DNA from: Lautropia mirabilis
GTDB lineage: Bacteria; Pseudomonadota; Gammaproteobacteria; Burkholderiales; Burkholderiaceae_B
Reading direction: 5' to 3'
DNA length: 64,000 bases
Assembly: GCA_945876565.1 (NCBI GenBank)
Contig: CAMCOS010000002.1
Coordinates: 62,001 to 126,000 of the forward strand
Under the pieces are notes generated by a model. That model saw nothing but the letters and a program-made list of their open reading frames with translations, made no database searches and was not told where the DNA came from. Each line of letters opens with the position of its first letter. Position 1 is the stretch's first letter. The translations under genes and the position numbers were made by a program. This document shows, in pieces, positions 26,397 to 35,896 of the stretch.

Positions 26397-28790
26397 ATGC
26401 AGCTAAGCGTGGTCGCAGCGGGATGGTTGACGGGTGTTTACGCAGCCCAACAATGGCGCAGTTTGCCCTCAGCCCTGGAAGTTTGGCTTGGCGCTGGCTT
26501 TGGTGCGGTGGTGCTCTGCCTGGCTTGGCGCTTGCCCGCGTCGCGGCGAGCTTTCATCTGGCCGATCATGGCGTGCTTGCTCGCGCTTGGCTGGACAGGT
26601 TGGTTAGCACATGCCCGTCTCTCTGATCGTTTGGCTTCGCATGAGGACGACAAAGTCACTCGTGTTGTGGTGCAGGTTGCCGATTTGCCGGTGCAGGGCA
26701 GTGATGGTGTGCGATTCACGGGTCAACTGGTTGATCCGGTCCCCAAAGGTTTACCCAAGCGCGTCATGGTGTTCTGGCCATCGGCTTGCACTGGCAGTTG
26801 TGCTGATCCGGTTGAGCCGGGTCAGCGCTGGCGAATGGCATTGCGATTTCGACAACCGCATGCACGATTGAATTTTGCCGGTATTGACGGTGAGCGATGG
26901 TTGTTTGCGCAAGGTATTCGGGCAACGGCCACTGTGAGAGGCAAACCCACTCGTTTAAGCGATGTGGCGGGGTGGCAACCTGGTCTCTGGATTGAACAAA
27001 TTCGTAGCCGCATTCGGCAGCGGTTGCATCGATTGCTGGTCGGTGCACGAGAAGTCAACGTCATGGTCGCACTGGCCATTGGTGATCAACAAGGGGTTTC
27101 GCGCGAAGACTGGGAGATTTTTAATTTAACCGGGATCACACATTTGGTCTCGATCAGTGGGTCACACGTGACTTTGATTGCTGCGCTTGGCGCGGTCGCT
27201 GTGGTGGCGATCTATCGGCGCTTGCGTTGGCGTGGTCGCCTGCTGATCGAGCGCATACCAGCGCGTCTGGTTTTTGTCTGGTGCGCTGGGGTGACGGCCT
27301 TTCTTTATTGCCTCTTGGCGGGCTGGGGAGTGCCAGCGCAAAGGACCTTTTTTATGCTCGCAGCTGGTGCGCTCGGACTGAGCGGTCGCATTCCCTTATC
27401 TGGCACTCAAGCGGTGCTCTTGGCCGGGATGGTCATGACCTTGCTGGATCCTTGGGCGGTTTTGTCCACGGGGTTTTGGCTGTCGTTTGGCGCGATGACG
27501 ATTCTTATCATGCTCGCTGAGCAAACTGTTTGGTCGGCTAATTTGGCCGTGTCACGCTGGCACTCAATCAAGCAAGCAATCATGGTCGCTGCACGCTTGC
27601 AGTGGATCATGACGCTGGCCATGATGCCAGTCAGTGTTTTTCTATTTCAGCAATTGTCCTTAATTGGCTTACTGGCTAATGCCTGGGCGATACCTTGGAT
27701 TACGTTTTTGGCAACGCCTCTGGCGCTGCTCGTGTCAGCCCTGTCTGTGACGCCTATACCAGACTATCTTTTGAGTCCGATTGCCTGGCTGGCGCACGTG
27801 GCTTTGGTCGGCTCGCTTGCCCCGGTTCGCTGGCTGGCCCGGTTTGATTGGCTCGCCATTGAAACCAGTGCCATTGGTTTGTGGGAATTAGGGCTAGGCA
27901 TCACCGGCGTGGCTGTCGCGTTATTAATGCCGCCATGGCGCGGGCGTTGGCTGGCTTGGTTATTGTTGCTGCCGTCGCTGACTAGCACCCTGCCGCAACC
28001 AGATTGGGGTGGCTGGCGTCTGATTGCATTTGATGTCGGTCAGGGTGGGGCAGTGCTGGTTCAAACCAAGTCGACAGCGGTTTTGTTTGATACCGGCTGG
28101 CGGCATGGCGAGAATGATGCAGTCGAGCGCGTGATCCTGCCTGAATTGCGTGCGCTTGGCATCAAGCATTTGGACCATGTGGTGATCTCACATCCGGATA
28201 ACGACCATGTTGGTGGGCTAGCGCGTCTGGAGCAAACGCGCTCGATTGGTCGGTTGATCGGCTCGGGTTTGCAGCGTGAGGATGTCATCGCTTGCCGAGC
28301 TGGTCAGCGATGGCAGATCGATGGTGTGACATTTGAGTTTGTGCACCCGGTCAGTGATTGCAGCAGCCAGCTACTGACCGGTGCGCAACGCAATCGCTGC
28401 AGTTGTGTACTTTCAGTGACTGGTCAATTTCATCGTGCATTGCTTACTGGTGACATTGATGTGTCGGTGGAGCGCGATTTGCTTAACCGTTTAGCGCATC
28501 CCTACGAAGTCATCATGGTGGCACACCATGGCTCAAACACCTCTTCGGATGCGTCATGGGTCAATCAAATGAAGGCCAGGCATGCAGTTGCGCAAGCTGG
28601 GCACTACAACCGCTTTGGGCATCCACACCCCGAGGTGATCAGCCGATGGGCCAGCGCGGGCAGTCAACTATGGGTTTCCAGTGCGCATGGCTCGGTTAAG
28701 TTTGAGTCTAGCCAAAGCGGATTGAGTGCAGTCAGCGCGCGTGATCTGCGCCAGCGTTACTGGCATTACCGCATGACTAGCCTAAAATAG
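26397..28790 (+). CDS. comEC: DNA internalisation competence protein ComEC/Rec2
   Basis: Polytopic inner-membrane channel thought to carry single-stranded DNA into the cytoplasm during natural transformation. It has hydrophobic N-terminal segments and a soluble domain (about 60-200), then the ComEC membrane core containing ISGSHVTLIAALG and many helices (about 210-530). The C-terminal metallo-beta-lactamase-like domain has SHPDNDHVGG and an AHHGSNTSSD motif. The 797-residue length is typical. ATG 26397 follows AAGG only two bases away, so the precise start is uncertain. No other competence genes are in the window. Confidence 0.93.
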   Translation: MQLSVVAAGWLTGVYAAQQWRSLPSALEVWLGAGFGAVVLCLAWRLPASRRAFIWPIMACLLALGWTGWLAHARLSDRLASHEDDKVTRVVVQVADLPVQGSDGVRFTGQLVDPVPKGLPKRVMVFWPSACTGSCADPVEPGQRWRMALRFRQPHARLNFAGIDGERWLFAQGIRATATVRGKPTRLSDVAGWQPGLWIEQIRSRIRQRLHRLLVGAREVNVMVALAIGDQQGVSREDWEIFNLTGITHLVSISGSHVTLIAALGAVAVVAIYRRLRWRGRLLIERIPARLVFVWCAGVTAFLYCLLAGWGVPAQRTFFMLAAGALGLSGRIPLSGTQAVLLAGMVMTLLDPWAVLSTGFWLSFGAMTILIMLAEQTVWSANLAVSRWHSIKQAIMVAARLQWIMTLAMMPVSVFLFQQLSLIGLLANAWAIPWITFLATPLALLVSALSVTPIPDYLLSPIAWLAHVALVGSLAPVRWLARFDWLAIETSAIGLWELGLGITGVAVALLMPPWRGRWLAWLLLLPSLTSTLPQPDWGGWRLIAFDVGQGGAVLVQTKSTAVLFDTGWRHGENDAVERVILPELRALGIKHLDHVVISHPDNDHVGGLARLEQTRSIGRLIGSGLQREDVIACRAGQRWQIDGVTFEFVHPVSDCSSQLLTGAQRNRCSCVLSVTGQFHRALLTGDIDVSVERDLLNRLAHPYEVIMVAHHGSNTSSDASWVNQMKARHAVAQAGHYNRFGHPHPEVISRWASAGSQLWVSSAHGSVKFESSQSGLSAVSARDLRQRYWHYRMTSLK

Positions 28791-28814
28791 CCGAATCACA
28801 CAAGGAGTAGTCTA

Positions 28815-29747
28815 ATGAGTGCGCCTAGAGTCAAAACCATTGCTTGCGCCAGTCCGGGTGGCTTGCATCGCATGGCCTACTACGATTGGGGTGATCCTGA
28901 CAATCGCGACATCGTTTTGTGTGTTCATGGGTTGACTCGCACTGGCCGTGATTTTGATGTGTTGGCCGAGCATTTGTCCAAGCAGTTTCGCGTGATTTGT
29001 CCCGACGTAGTGGGGCGCGGCCTCTCGGATTGGTTGACGCAACCCTTAAGCTATGCCGTGCCGCAGTATGCAGCCGACATGGTCGCGTTGATTGCACGTT
29101 TGCAGCCAAAGTCGTTGCGCTGGATAGGCACTTCGATGGGCGGATTGATTGGGCTTTCATACGCGGCGTTGGTGGCTCAGGCCAAAGACCCAAGACGCGC
29201 TTTACCGCCGGCAAGACGAACCGCCACCATTGATGAGGCGGTCGTTGCCATCGATCGCCTGGTGCTCAATGATGTGGGGCCGCGAATTGAGGCGATCTCG
29301 CTTTCTCGGATTGGTCAATACTTGGCCGAGCCCAAGAGTTTTGCGACGTTTGAGCAGGCAGTTCAATACATGAAAGAGACAGCCGCATCTTTTGGTCCGC
29401 ACTCTGATTCGCAGTGGGAGATGCTGACACGTCATTACTTTGTTCCGGTCGGTGGTTCATGGGTGAAGCATTATGACCCGGCCATTTCGGTTGCGTACTC
29501 TGGCATGACACAAGACCTCGTCAGTCAGGGCGAAATGCTGCTGTGGCACGCCTATGGTTGCGTGCAGGCGCCCACGCTGATTGTGCATGGCCAGGAGTCT
29601 GACCTGCTCTTGACTCAGACGGTTCAAGCGATGCTTGCAGCTAACCCACAGGCGCGTGTGCACACAGTCAAGGGTGTGGGTCATGCGCCAACGCTGATGG
29701 CCCAAGACCAGATCGATGTGGTTAGCGAATTTTTAACCGGGGATTGA
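28815..29747 (+). CDS. Alpha/beta-fold hydrolase
   Basis: Serine hydrolase of unknown substrate. The oxyanion segment VHGLTRTGRDF (about 38-48) is followed by the nucleophile elbow GTSMGG (Ser107), acid Asp263 (GQESDLL) and His290 (GVGHAP), so the triad is complete. No signal peptide is evident. The ATG at 28815 has AAGGAG well placed. A PHP-phosphoesterase gene starts 1 bp after its stop, so the two are one transcription unit with greB. The sequence resembles the small esterase/lipase group common in Burkholderiales. Confidence 0.88.
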   Translation: MSAPRVKTIACASPGGLHRMAYYDWGDPDNRDIVLCVHGLTRTGRDFDVLAEHLSKQFRVICPDVVGRGLSDWLTQPLSYAVPQYAADMVALIARLQPKSLRWIGTSMGGLIGLSYAALVAQAKDPRRALPPARRTATIDEAVVAIDRLVLNDVGPRIEAISLSRIGQYLAEPKSFATFEQAVQYMKETAASFGPHSDSQWEMLTRHYFVPVGGSWVKHYDPAISVAYSGMTQDLVSQGEMLLWHAYGCVQAPTLIVHGQESDLLLTQTVQAMLAANPQARVHTVKGVGHAPTLMAQDQIDVVSEFLTGD

Positions 29748-29748
29748 T

Positions 29749-30606
29749 TTGAAGGCGTTTTTAAATGCGGATTTGCATTGCCACTCGCGACAGTCCGATG
29801 GTGTCTTGACCCCGAGCGAGCTGGCTAGCCGTGCGTTTGCTGGTCAGGTGGATCTTTGGGCGCTGACTGACCACGATGATGTGTCTGGCATTGGGCAGGC
29901 GCGCGAGGCTGCGCAATCACTCGGCATGGCATTTGTGGCTGGCGTGGAGATTTCTGTTACTTGGGCAAATCGAACCGTCCATATTGTGGGTCTGGGTATC
30001 GATGAAAACGACCCAACGCTGACCGCTGGCTTAGAGCAATTGCGTTGCGAGCGTGATGCGCGTGCCTTGCTCATTGCCCAGAAGTTGGCTGACGCGGGGT
30101 GTGAGGGTGCACATGCTGGGGCGCTTCAATATGTACAAAATCCATCTCTGGTCAGCCGAACGCATTTTGCTCGACACTTGCTAAACGGTGGTCATGTTAA
30201 CTCGATGCAGGGTGCGTTTGATCGTTATCTGGGCGAGCAGGGGGTGGCCTATGTGCCCACGCAGTGGGCAAAGTTAGAGCAGGCTATCCAGTGGATTTTG
30301 GCGGCCGGCGGTGTGGCTGTGATCGCGCACCCGGCGCGCTATCGGCTCAGCGAACTGGAGCTTGATGCACTGTTTACCGATTTTCGATCGCTTGGTGGAC
30401 AAGCCATTGAAGTACACACGGGCAGCCATCGGCCGCATGAGAACGTGCAATACGCGCAAGTGGCTCGCCAGTACGGCTTTCTGGCTTCGTGTGGGTCAGA
30501 CTTTCACAGCCCACAGGAAAGTCGTTATGACCTAGGCAGCGTACCTGCCTTGCCAGCCGACCTAACACCAGTTTGGCAGGCAATCGCGCTGAACGATATT
30601 GCTTGA
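29749..30606 (+). CDS. PHP-domain phosphoesterase, YciV/RNase AM-like
   Basis: Polymerase-and-histidinol-phosphatase (PHP) family enzyme with metal-binding motifs DLHCHSRQSDG (N-terminus), LTDHDD, VAGVEIS, IAHPAR and CGSDFHSP. E. coli YciV (RNase AM), which shares this layout, hydrolyses 3',5'-nucleoside bisphosphates and trims RNA 5' ends. At 285 residues it is family-sized. The start is TTG 29749, one base after the hydrolase stop; no better start exists before the first His motif. Its stop TGA overlaps the greB ATG (TGATG). Confidence 0.88.
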   Translation: MKAFLNADLHCHSRQSDGVLTPSELASRAFAGQVDLWALTDHDDVSGIGQAREAAQSLGMAFVAGVEISVTWANRTVHIVGLGIDENDPTLTAGLEQLRCERDARALLIAQKLADAGCEGAHAGALQYVQNPSLVSRTHFARHLLNGGHVNSMQGAFDRYLGEQGVAYVPTQWAKLEQAIQWILAAGGVAVIAHPARYRLSELELDALFTDFRSLGGQAIEVHTGSHRPHENVQYAQVARQYGFLASCGSDFHSPQESRYDLGSVPALPADLTPVWQAIALNDIA

Positions 30607-31103
30607 TGACTGAACCAACACAAGCACCCATCAAGAACTACCTGACGCGCAAAGGCTACGAGCGATTGCGTGCTGAGCTAGTACAGTTAATGAATGTCGA
30701 ACGGCCCGAGGTCGTGCAGACGGTGTCCTGGGCCGCTTCGAATGGTGATCGCTCTGAGAATGGTGACTACATCTACGGCAAGAAGCGATTGCGAGAAATC
30801 GATCGCCGAATTCGCTTTCTGACCAAACGACTGGAGATCGCTCATGTGGTTGATACGGGCGATCAAGTCGGGCTTGATCAAGTATTTTTTGGGGCCACGG
30901 TCAGTTACAGCGACCGAGAAGGCGAACTGATCACAGTGACGATTGTGGGTGTCGATGAGGCTGACCCATTGAAAGGTCACATCAGCTGGATATCACCAGT
31001 GGCCAAAGCCTTGATTAAGGCGCGCGAGGGCGACGAGGTAAGGCTTCAGACACCGGATGGGCCGCAGATATTACTCGTTGAGTCAGTTCGCTATGATGGC
31101 TAG
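30606..31103 (+). CDS. greB: Transcription elongation factor GreB
   Basis: Binds the RNA polymerase secondary channel and stimulates cleavage of backtracked RNA. It has an N-terminal coiled coil (about 15-90) whose tip contains the acidic pair (GDRSENGDYIYGKK), and a C-terminal FKBP-like domain (about 95-165). The YIYGKKRLREIDRR block is the GreB signature distinguishing it from GreA. The ATG at 30606 overlaps the previous stop by one base. The last bases form a CTAG overlap with the convergent epimerase gene. Confidence 0.95.
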   Translation: MTEPTQAPIKNYLTRKGYERLRAELVQLMNVERPEVVQTVSWAASNGDRSENGDYIYGKKRLREIDRRIRFLTKRLEIAHVVDTGDQVGLDQVFFGATVSYSDREGELITVTIVGVDEADPLKGHISWISPVAKALIKAREGDEVRLQTPDGPQILLVESVRYDG

Positions 31104-31984
31104 CTTGACTGGCTCTTGATGATGGCTTGATAGCCTTCGATGCAGTCCGGCCATTTAAGCTCAAACCCGCTAGACAATAACCTTAGATTGGATAGCCTTT
31201 TTTTGCCCATCATCGGTGACGGATTGCCGATTGGAGGAGCAGGCGCGCCAAGTGTTTGGGCAAGCTTGCTGTAGAGTTCTCTGAGCGGCAAGGGGTGGCT
31301 GTCTGTGCCGATAAAGATCCCTTGTTGATCTGCGTCGAAGAGATGCAGGATTGCACGCGCGGCATCCTCAATATGAATGCGATTGGCGACATAGTCCTCG
31401 CAGTCTGGAACGGTAGCAGTGCCTTGACGGATTGAGGCAAGCAGGCTTTGTTTACTTGGGCCATAAACACCCGATAATCTCAGAACCAAGGCGCCGGGCC
31501 AGTTTGCCATCAGCCAGTTTTCAGCCTCCAGCAAAATTTGCCCATTGAATTTGCCAGGTAGAGTTGGGCTTGACTCGTCAAATACACCTTGGCCCTGACT
31601 ATCGTAGACCGCAGTCGAGGAGACAAACAGAAGTTTTGGTGGCTGGCTTGGACATTCGGGTGAACCGACGTGGCAGGCTTTGAAGGCCCGCACCAAGTTT
31701 TGCAGGCCATACAAGTAGGTGGCGCGATAAGCGGCTTCAGTTCTTTCGCTCGGCGCGGCACAGTACACAACATGTGTCACCCGATGGATTTGATCTGCCA
31801 TCATCTCCAGAGACTCTGGACTAGCGAGGTTTGCTTCTATCCAAGTGACGTTTGACTGTGGCTTATCGTGAGGCGGGTGACGCCGCAGCGCCAGAATCGG
31901 CATGGTTTGCCAACCACGGGTTTGCTGACAAGTTTGTGCCAGTGTTTGTCCAAGGTCACCATATCCGGCAATCAGCAAAGTCAC
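31100..31984 (-). CDS. NAD-dependent epimerase/dehydratase family protein (YeeZ-like)
   Basis: Extended-SDR-like protein with an N-terminal dinucleotide motif degenerate as AGYGDLGQ (6-13), HVVYCAAPSER and a VSSTAVYDSQGQGVFDE segment. The active-site Tyr-x3-Lys seems not to be preserved in its usual form, which is normal for the YeeZ group. 294 residues. The substrate is unknown. Its stop shares a CTAG tetranucleotide with the greB stop, and its start overlaps the upstream methyltransferase stop by 4 bp (31981-31984), indicating coupled translation. Confidence 0.85.
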   Translation of the reverse strand: MTLLIAGYGDLGQTLAQTCQQTRGWQTMPILALRRHPPHDKPQSNVTWIEANLASPESLEMMADQIHRVTHVVYCAAPSERTEAAYRATYLYGLQNLVRAFKACHVGSPECPSQPPKLLFVSSTAVYDSQGQGVFDESSPTLPGKFNGQILLEAENWLMANWPGALVLRLSGVYGPSKQSLLASIRQGTATVPDCEDYVANRIHIEDAARAILHLFDADQQGIFIGTDSHPLPLRELYSKLAQTLGAPAPPIGNPSPMMGKKRLSNLRLLSSGFELKWPDCIEGYQAIIKSQSS

Positions 31985-32835
31985 GATACCGTCTCTTTGG
32001 TTGTTTCAAACTCGCTTGGCACAAAAAAACGTTCGCCTAGTGCTGGTAAGCCAATGCGGGCTAGCATTTGTTGCAACTTCTCTGCAGGTTTACGTTGTGG
32101 TTTTCCCTTGCGTTTGGCAATGATGAGCTCGTTTTTCATGGCGTGCTCCCAACCGACTAGCTCGGTGACGGTGACTTGATAGCCAAACGCTTCAAGCTGC
32201 AGGCATCGCAGGGTGTTGGTCAAATGACTGCCAAATTCGCGCGTGTGTATGGGTCGCCGCCACAGCTCGGACAAGGGATCGTCATCATAGGGACGTTTAT
32301 TTTGACGCAAAGCCGCTGCCACCTCGGCTTGACAACAAGGTACCACCACGATGTGGTCTGCTCGTTTGGCTAAGCCAAAGGCGATGGCGTCATCGGTGGC
32401 GGTATCACAGGCGTGCAATGCGGTTACCATCTCGATGCGCTCAGGCAAGTCGCCACTGGTGATGGCCTCTTTTGCGCTCAGTGCCAGAAACCGCATCTGG
32501 CTAAATTCAGTCTTTTTAGCCAGTTCCTGCGCCTTGTCAACGAGATCCTGACGCCGTTCGATGCCAATCAACGAGGCGTGCGGTGCGTTGGCTTTTAAAT
32601 ACAGGTCCACCAGCATGAAGCCGAGGTAGGACTTGCCTGCCCCATGGTCCACAATGATGAACGCTGGCTTGCTTTGCTGGAGTTCTTCAAGCAGTGGCTT
32701 AATGAACTGAAACAAGTGATTGACTTGCTTGAGCTTGCGACGGCTGTCCTGATTCAGTTTGCCATCGCGCGTCAGTATGTGAAGTGCCTTAAGCAACTCT
32801 TCTGATTGGCTTGGCAAAATATCTTGAGTGTTCAT
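31981..32835 (-). CDS. Class I SAM-dependent methyltransferase (Methyltransf_32-like)
   Basis: Predicted methyltransferase with SAM motif I IIVDHGAGKSYLGF (about 60-73), acidic motif II LIGIERRQDL, and a conserved TALHACDTATDDAI block characteristic of the Methyltransf_32 group (related to eukaryotic GSTCD/METTL-like proteins). 284 residues, no signal peptide. The target (RNA, protein or small molecule) is unknown. It overlaps the epimerase downstream by 4 bp. Confidence 0.85.
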   Translation of the reverse strand: MNTQDILPSQSEELLKALHILTRDGKLNQDSRRKLKQVNHLFQFIKPLLEELQQSKPAFIIVDHGAGKSYLGFMLVDLYLKANAPHASLIGIERRQDLVDKAQELAKKTEFSQMRFLALSAKEAITSGDLPERIEMVTALHACDTATDDAIAFGLAKRADHIVVVPCCQAEVAAALRQNKRPYDDDPLSELWRRPIHTREFGSHLTNTLRCLQLEAFGYQVTVTELVGWEHAMKNELIIAKRKGKPQRKPAEKLQQMLARIGLPALGERFFVPSEFETTKETVS

Positions 32836-32859
32836 GAACGCAATTGTAGTGTGACCAAC

Positions 32860-33462
32860 CTAAAAGCCGGGCGGCAACGACAGGCGTTCAGTCTTAGCGG
32901 GGTAGATACGCCAGGGGGTTTGGACGTCGCCAGTCAGTTCAAGCCACACACCATCACCGCTATTGACCCAGGTGTCAGCAATTGCACTAACCACCATTTG
33001 ATGGCTGCTCATCACGTAAGGTCCACCCTCGGGGTCAAGGTTTTTTAAAAAAGCTCGAAGCGCTTCTATTTGTGCTGGGCCTGCGGCCCGGTTTTGAAAG
33101 AAAGAATTCAAGGCCACCAGTGGCTTGACCTCACCCACGTTCATGAGCTCTGCGGTCTCGAACGATCGGCACCATTGGCTTGACCAAACGTTTGTTGGCA
33201 AGATGCCAAGCTCGGTAAGTTGACGTCCAATGTCGCGCGCCTGTTGGCGCCCTTGGTCATTGAGGTTGCGCTGCGTTGAACAATCGTTTACATCAAAATT
33301 TGCAGGATCTCCGCCGCCTGGTGCATAGGCATGACGCAGCAACAGTACCAGCGATCGCGTATCGCTGTCGGCGTACGCCACGGGCCACACACAAACCGCC
33401 ATCATGGTGGCAAGCGCCGACGCGATTAGACGCCGACGAATGAGGTTGAATTCAAGGGCCAT
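32860..33462 (-). CDS. Exported histidine phosphatase family protein
   Basis: Histidine-phosphatase (phosphoglycerate-mutase superfamily) fold with an N-terminal signal peptide (hydrophobic 12-29, likely cleavage after AYA at about 31), so it is probably periplasmic. The catalytic LLRHAYAPGG (His44) differs from the usual RHG in having Ala after His. Further catalytic residues are Arg99 in WCRSFETA and the second His154 in MSSHQMVV. 200 residues. The substrate is unknown. It lies 24 bp upstream of the methyltransferase gene on the same strand. Confidence 0.85.
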   Translation of the reverse strand: MALEFNLIRRRLIASALATMMAVCVWPVAYADSDTRSLVLLLRHAYAPGGGDPANFDVNDCSTQRNLNDQGRQQARDIGRQLTELGILPTNVWSSQWCRSFETAELMNVGEVKPLVALNSFFQNRAAGPAQIEALRAFLKNLDPEGGPYVMSSHQMVVSAIADTWVNSGDGVWLELTGDVQTPWRIYPAKTERLSLPPGF

Positions 33463-33609
33463 CGCAATTCAAATACCGTTTGTGCGTTTCGATAAGATGG
33501 GTGAGCTAAAACTTAAGACCACGATAACCCATGGTCTCGCAGTTGATGTCAGCCGTTACACTAGCGACTCGGGTATCTAGGATGACGATGGGTCTGGCGG
33601 GAGGGTGGT

Positions 33610-34455
33610 ATGTCCGATGTGATTGCGCTGGTGTTTGACTTTGACGATACGTTAGCGCCTGACAGCACCTCAGGATTTCTTGACTATATTGGCGTGGATA
33701 CGGCCAATTTCTGGTCAAATCGGGTCGATCCGCTGCTGGCCAGTGGCTGGGACCCTGTACCAGCGTATTTGTACGCCATGATTGAGCTCTCGCGAAATGG
33801 ACAGCACGGCGTCATGACTAAAGAGCTGCTGTCGAACTGGGGTAAGACGCTGCCCTTGCATTCAGGTGTTGAGAGCTTGTTTGGCCGCTTGCGCCAGCAA
33901 GTTCGAGAAGTGCAACCTCAAGTGCAACTTGAGTTCTATCTGATTTCTAGCGGCATCGGGGATGTGGTGCGTCACACCCGCATTGCGCACGAATTTACCC
34001 AGATTTGGGCGTCTGAATTTGTCTACGGTGAGGACGGGGGGATCAGTTTTCCCAAGCGCATCGTGAGCTTCACCGACAAAACTCGATATTTGTTTCATAT
34101 CCAAAAGGGCATTATCGGGTCTGCATTTGAAAGTCAGCCATTCGAGGTCAACCGCAAAGTTCCCGAAGATCGCCTGCGTGTGCCGTTTGATCAGATGGTG
34201 TTTGTTGGCGATGGCTACACCGACATACCGTGCTTTTCTTTGGTTAGACAAGCCGGTGGTATTGCTTTTGGTGTGTGGGATCCAAAGCACCGTGACAAAC
34301 GCAGCCGTGCCTGGGGCTTTATTGAAGATGGTCGAGTCAACAATTTGAATCAAGCTCGCTATGATGAAAGCGCTGAGTTGTATCAGTGGCTAGAGGAAGC
34401 GGTAATTAGTCTAGCCAAACGCATTGCCGTTAAGGCGCGGATGTATCGTGGGTGA
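33610..34455 (+). CDS. HAD-superfamily phosphatase-like protein
   Basis: Haloacid-dehalogenase fold protein: motif I DFDDTLAPD (Asp10, Asp12), motif II Ser in YLISSG, motif III region PKRIVSFTDK, and motif IV FVGDGYTDIP. All four are intact, so it should be a phosphatase. The insert between motifs I and II is helical (C1 cap). 281 residues. The ATG at 33610 follows GGAGGG. It overlaps the start of tadA by 8 bp. The substrate is unknown. Confidence 0.87.
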   Translation: MSDVIALVFDFDDTLAPDSTSGFLDYIGVDTANFWSNRVDPLLASGWDPVPAYLYAMIELSRNGQHGVMTKELLSNWGKTLPLHSGVESLFGRLRQQVREVQPQVQLEFYLISSGIGDVVRHTRIAHEFTQIWASEFVYGEDGGISFPKRIVSFTDKTRYLFHIQKGIIGSAFESQPFEVNRKVPEDRLRVPFDQMVFVGDGYTDIPCFSLVRQAGGIAFGVWDPKHRDKRSRAWGFIEDGRVNNLNQARYDESAELYQWLEEAVISLAKRIAVKARMYRG

Positions 34456-34945
34456 TGAGCACTTCATGGTGCTTGCGCTCGAACAGGCGCAACGTGCTCA
34501 GGCCAGCGGCGAAGTGCCAGTTGGCGCGGTGCTGGTCGATGGTCATGGTCAGGTACTAGGCCTTGGTGCCAATGCGGTGATTGGGCATTCGGACCCCACC
34601 GCGCATGCGGAAATCCTGGCGCTGCGTGAGGCAGCCAAACAAGTAGGTAATTATCGACTAGTAGACACAACGCTTTATGTGACGCTTGAGCCCTGTGCGA
34701 TGTGTCTAGGTGCCTTGTTTCATGCCCGTGTTCGTCGCATTGTGTTTGGGGCATATGACCCCAAAACAGGGGCTTGTGGCTCACGGTTGGACTTAACGGT
34801 GCCAGAGCTGATTAATTTTCATGCGCAGGTTCAAGGCGGCGTGATGGCCCAACAGTGCGGTCATGTTCTGACCGAGTTTTTTAAACGAAAAAGGCAGGAG
34901 AAGAGCCACTTTGGTACCTCAGTCGGCGAGACTTCAGCGAAGTAA
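34448..34945 (+). CDS. tadA: tRNA-specific adenosine deaminase TadA
   Basis: Deaminates A34 of tRNA-Arg(ACG) to inosine, an essential editing step. Zinc and proton-shuttle residues are HAE (His53, Glu55) and PCAMC (Cys83, Cys86). GTG 34448 (MGDEHFMVLALEQA) aligns with the E. coli segment before MRHALTLA and gives 165 residues. The alternative ATG at 34466 would lose the conserved residues ahead of it. It overlaps the HAD gene by 8 bp. The Lys/Arg-rich C-terminal tail (FFKRKRQEK) is typical for tRNA contact. Confidence 0.94.
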   Translation: MGDEHFMVLALEQAQRAQASGEVPVGAVLVDGHGQVLGLGANAVIGHSDPTAHAEILALREAAKQVGNYRLVDTTLYVTLEPCAMCLGALFHARVRRIVFGAYDPKTGACGSRLDLTVPELINFHAQVQGGVMAQQCGHVLTEFFKRKRQEKSHFGTSVGETSAK

Positions 34946-34978
34946 GCGCGCACTCTATTTTTCTCAGGATTGGAAGTC

Positions 34979-35896
34979 ATGAATCATCATCAGCCACATG
35001 CACCGCTGACCAATAACGAAATCTATGTTGTTGCACCTTCTGGCGCATTGAATCGTCCGGAGCAGCTCACGCTTGCCACTGAGCACCTTAAGAAACTCGG
35101 TTTTAAGGTCAAGCTTGATCGGCAAGTCAAATTCGAGCATGAGCGTTTCGCAGGAACGGACAAGCAGCGGCTTGAGGGCCTCGAGCGGGCTTTGTCGCAG
35201 TCCATGGAGATCGTGATGGCCGCGCGTGGCGGTTATGGTTTATCGCGTTTGCTGCCCTTGATCAATTGGCAGGCTGTGGCAGACAGTGGCAAAGTGTTTG
35301 TGGGGCATAGTGATTTCACTGCCTTCAATTTGGCGCTTCTGGCAAAGACGGGGCAGGTCAGTTATACCGGTCCGACCATGGTCGCTGATTTTGGCGTCAA
35401 GAAACCAAATGAGTTAACCGCGGAGTTATTTGGCGAAGTCATGCGCGGCGAACTCGAGATCTTAAGTTTTCAGAGCCCGGGTTCAGACGCTTTTGACGGG
35501 CGTGGAGTCTTATGGGGCGGCAATCTCGCGATGGTTGTGTCGCTTTTGGGCACGCCGTATTTCCCAAAGATTAAAGGCGGGATCTTGTTTGTGGAGGATG
35601 TCAATGAGCATCCGTATCGAATTGAGCGCATGTTGCTGCAGCTCGCGCACGCCGGTGTGCTCGCTCGCCAAAAGGCTTTGGTGCTTGGTCACTTCACCGA
35701 CTACAAACTGTCCGCCCAAGACCGTGGCTACGACCTGCCCTCTGTCATTGACCACATTCGCCAAACCGTCAAGATCCCAGTGATCACTGGCTTGCCTTAC
35801 GGGCATACACCCGCGAAGGCAACTTTACCAATTGGGGCCAAGGTGGGCTTGGCCACTGAAGCGGACATGGCTTATTTAGTTATTCATGAGCACTAA
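34979..35896 (+). CDS. ldcA: Muramoyltetrapeptide LD-carboxypeptidase
   Basis: Cytoplasmic S66 serine peptidase that removes the terminal D-alanine from murein tetrapeptides during peptidoglycan recycling. The triad is Ser111 (GHSDFTAF), Glu206 (FVEDVNEHPY) and His276 (PYGHTPAK), with spacing close to that of E. coli LdcA. ATG 34979 is preceded by AGGATTGGAAG; a TTG nine bases upstream is less likely. 305 residues. The C-terminus overlaps the convergent symporter gene by 17 bp. Confidence 0.94.
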   Translation: MNHHQPHAPLTNNEIYVVAPSGALNRPEQLTLATEHLKKLGFKVKLDRQVKFEHERFAGTDKQRLEGLERALSQSMEIVMAARGGYGLSRLLPLINWQAVADSGKVFVGHSDFTAFNLALLAKTGQVSYTGPTMVADFGVKKPNELTAELFGEVMRGELEILSFQSPGSDAFDGRGVLWGGNLAMVVSLLGTPYFPKIKGGILFVEDVNEHPYRIERMLLQLAHAGVLARQKALVLGHFTDYKLSAQDRGYDLPSVIDHIRQTVKIPVITGLPYGHTPAKATLPIGAKVGLATEADMAYLVIHEH

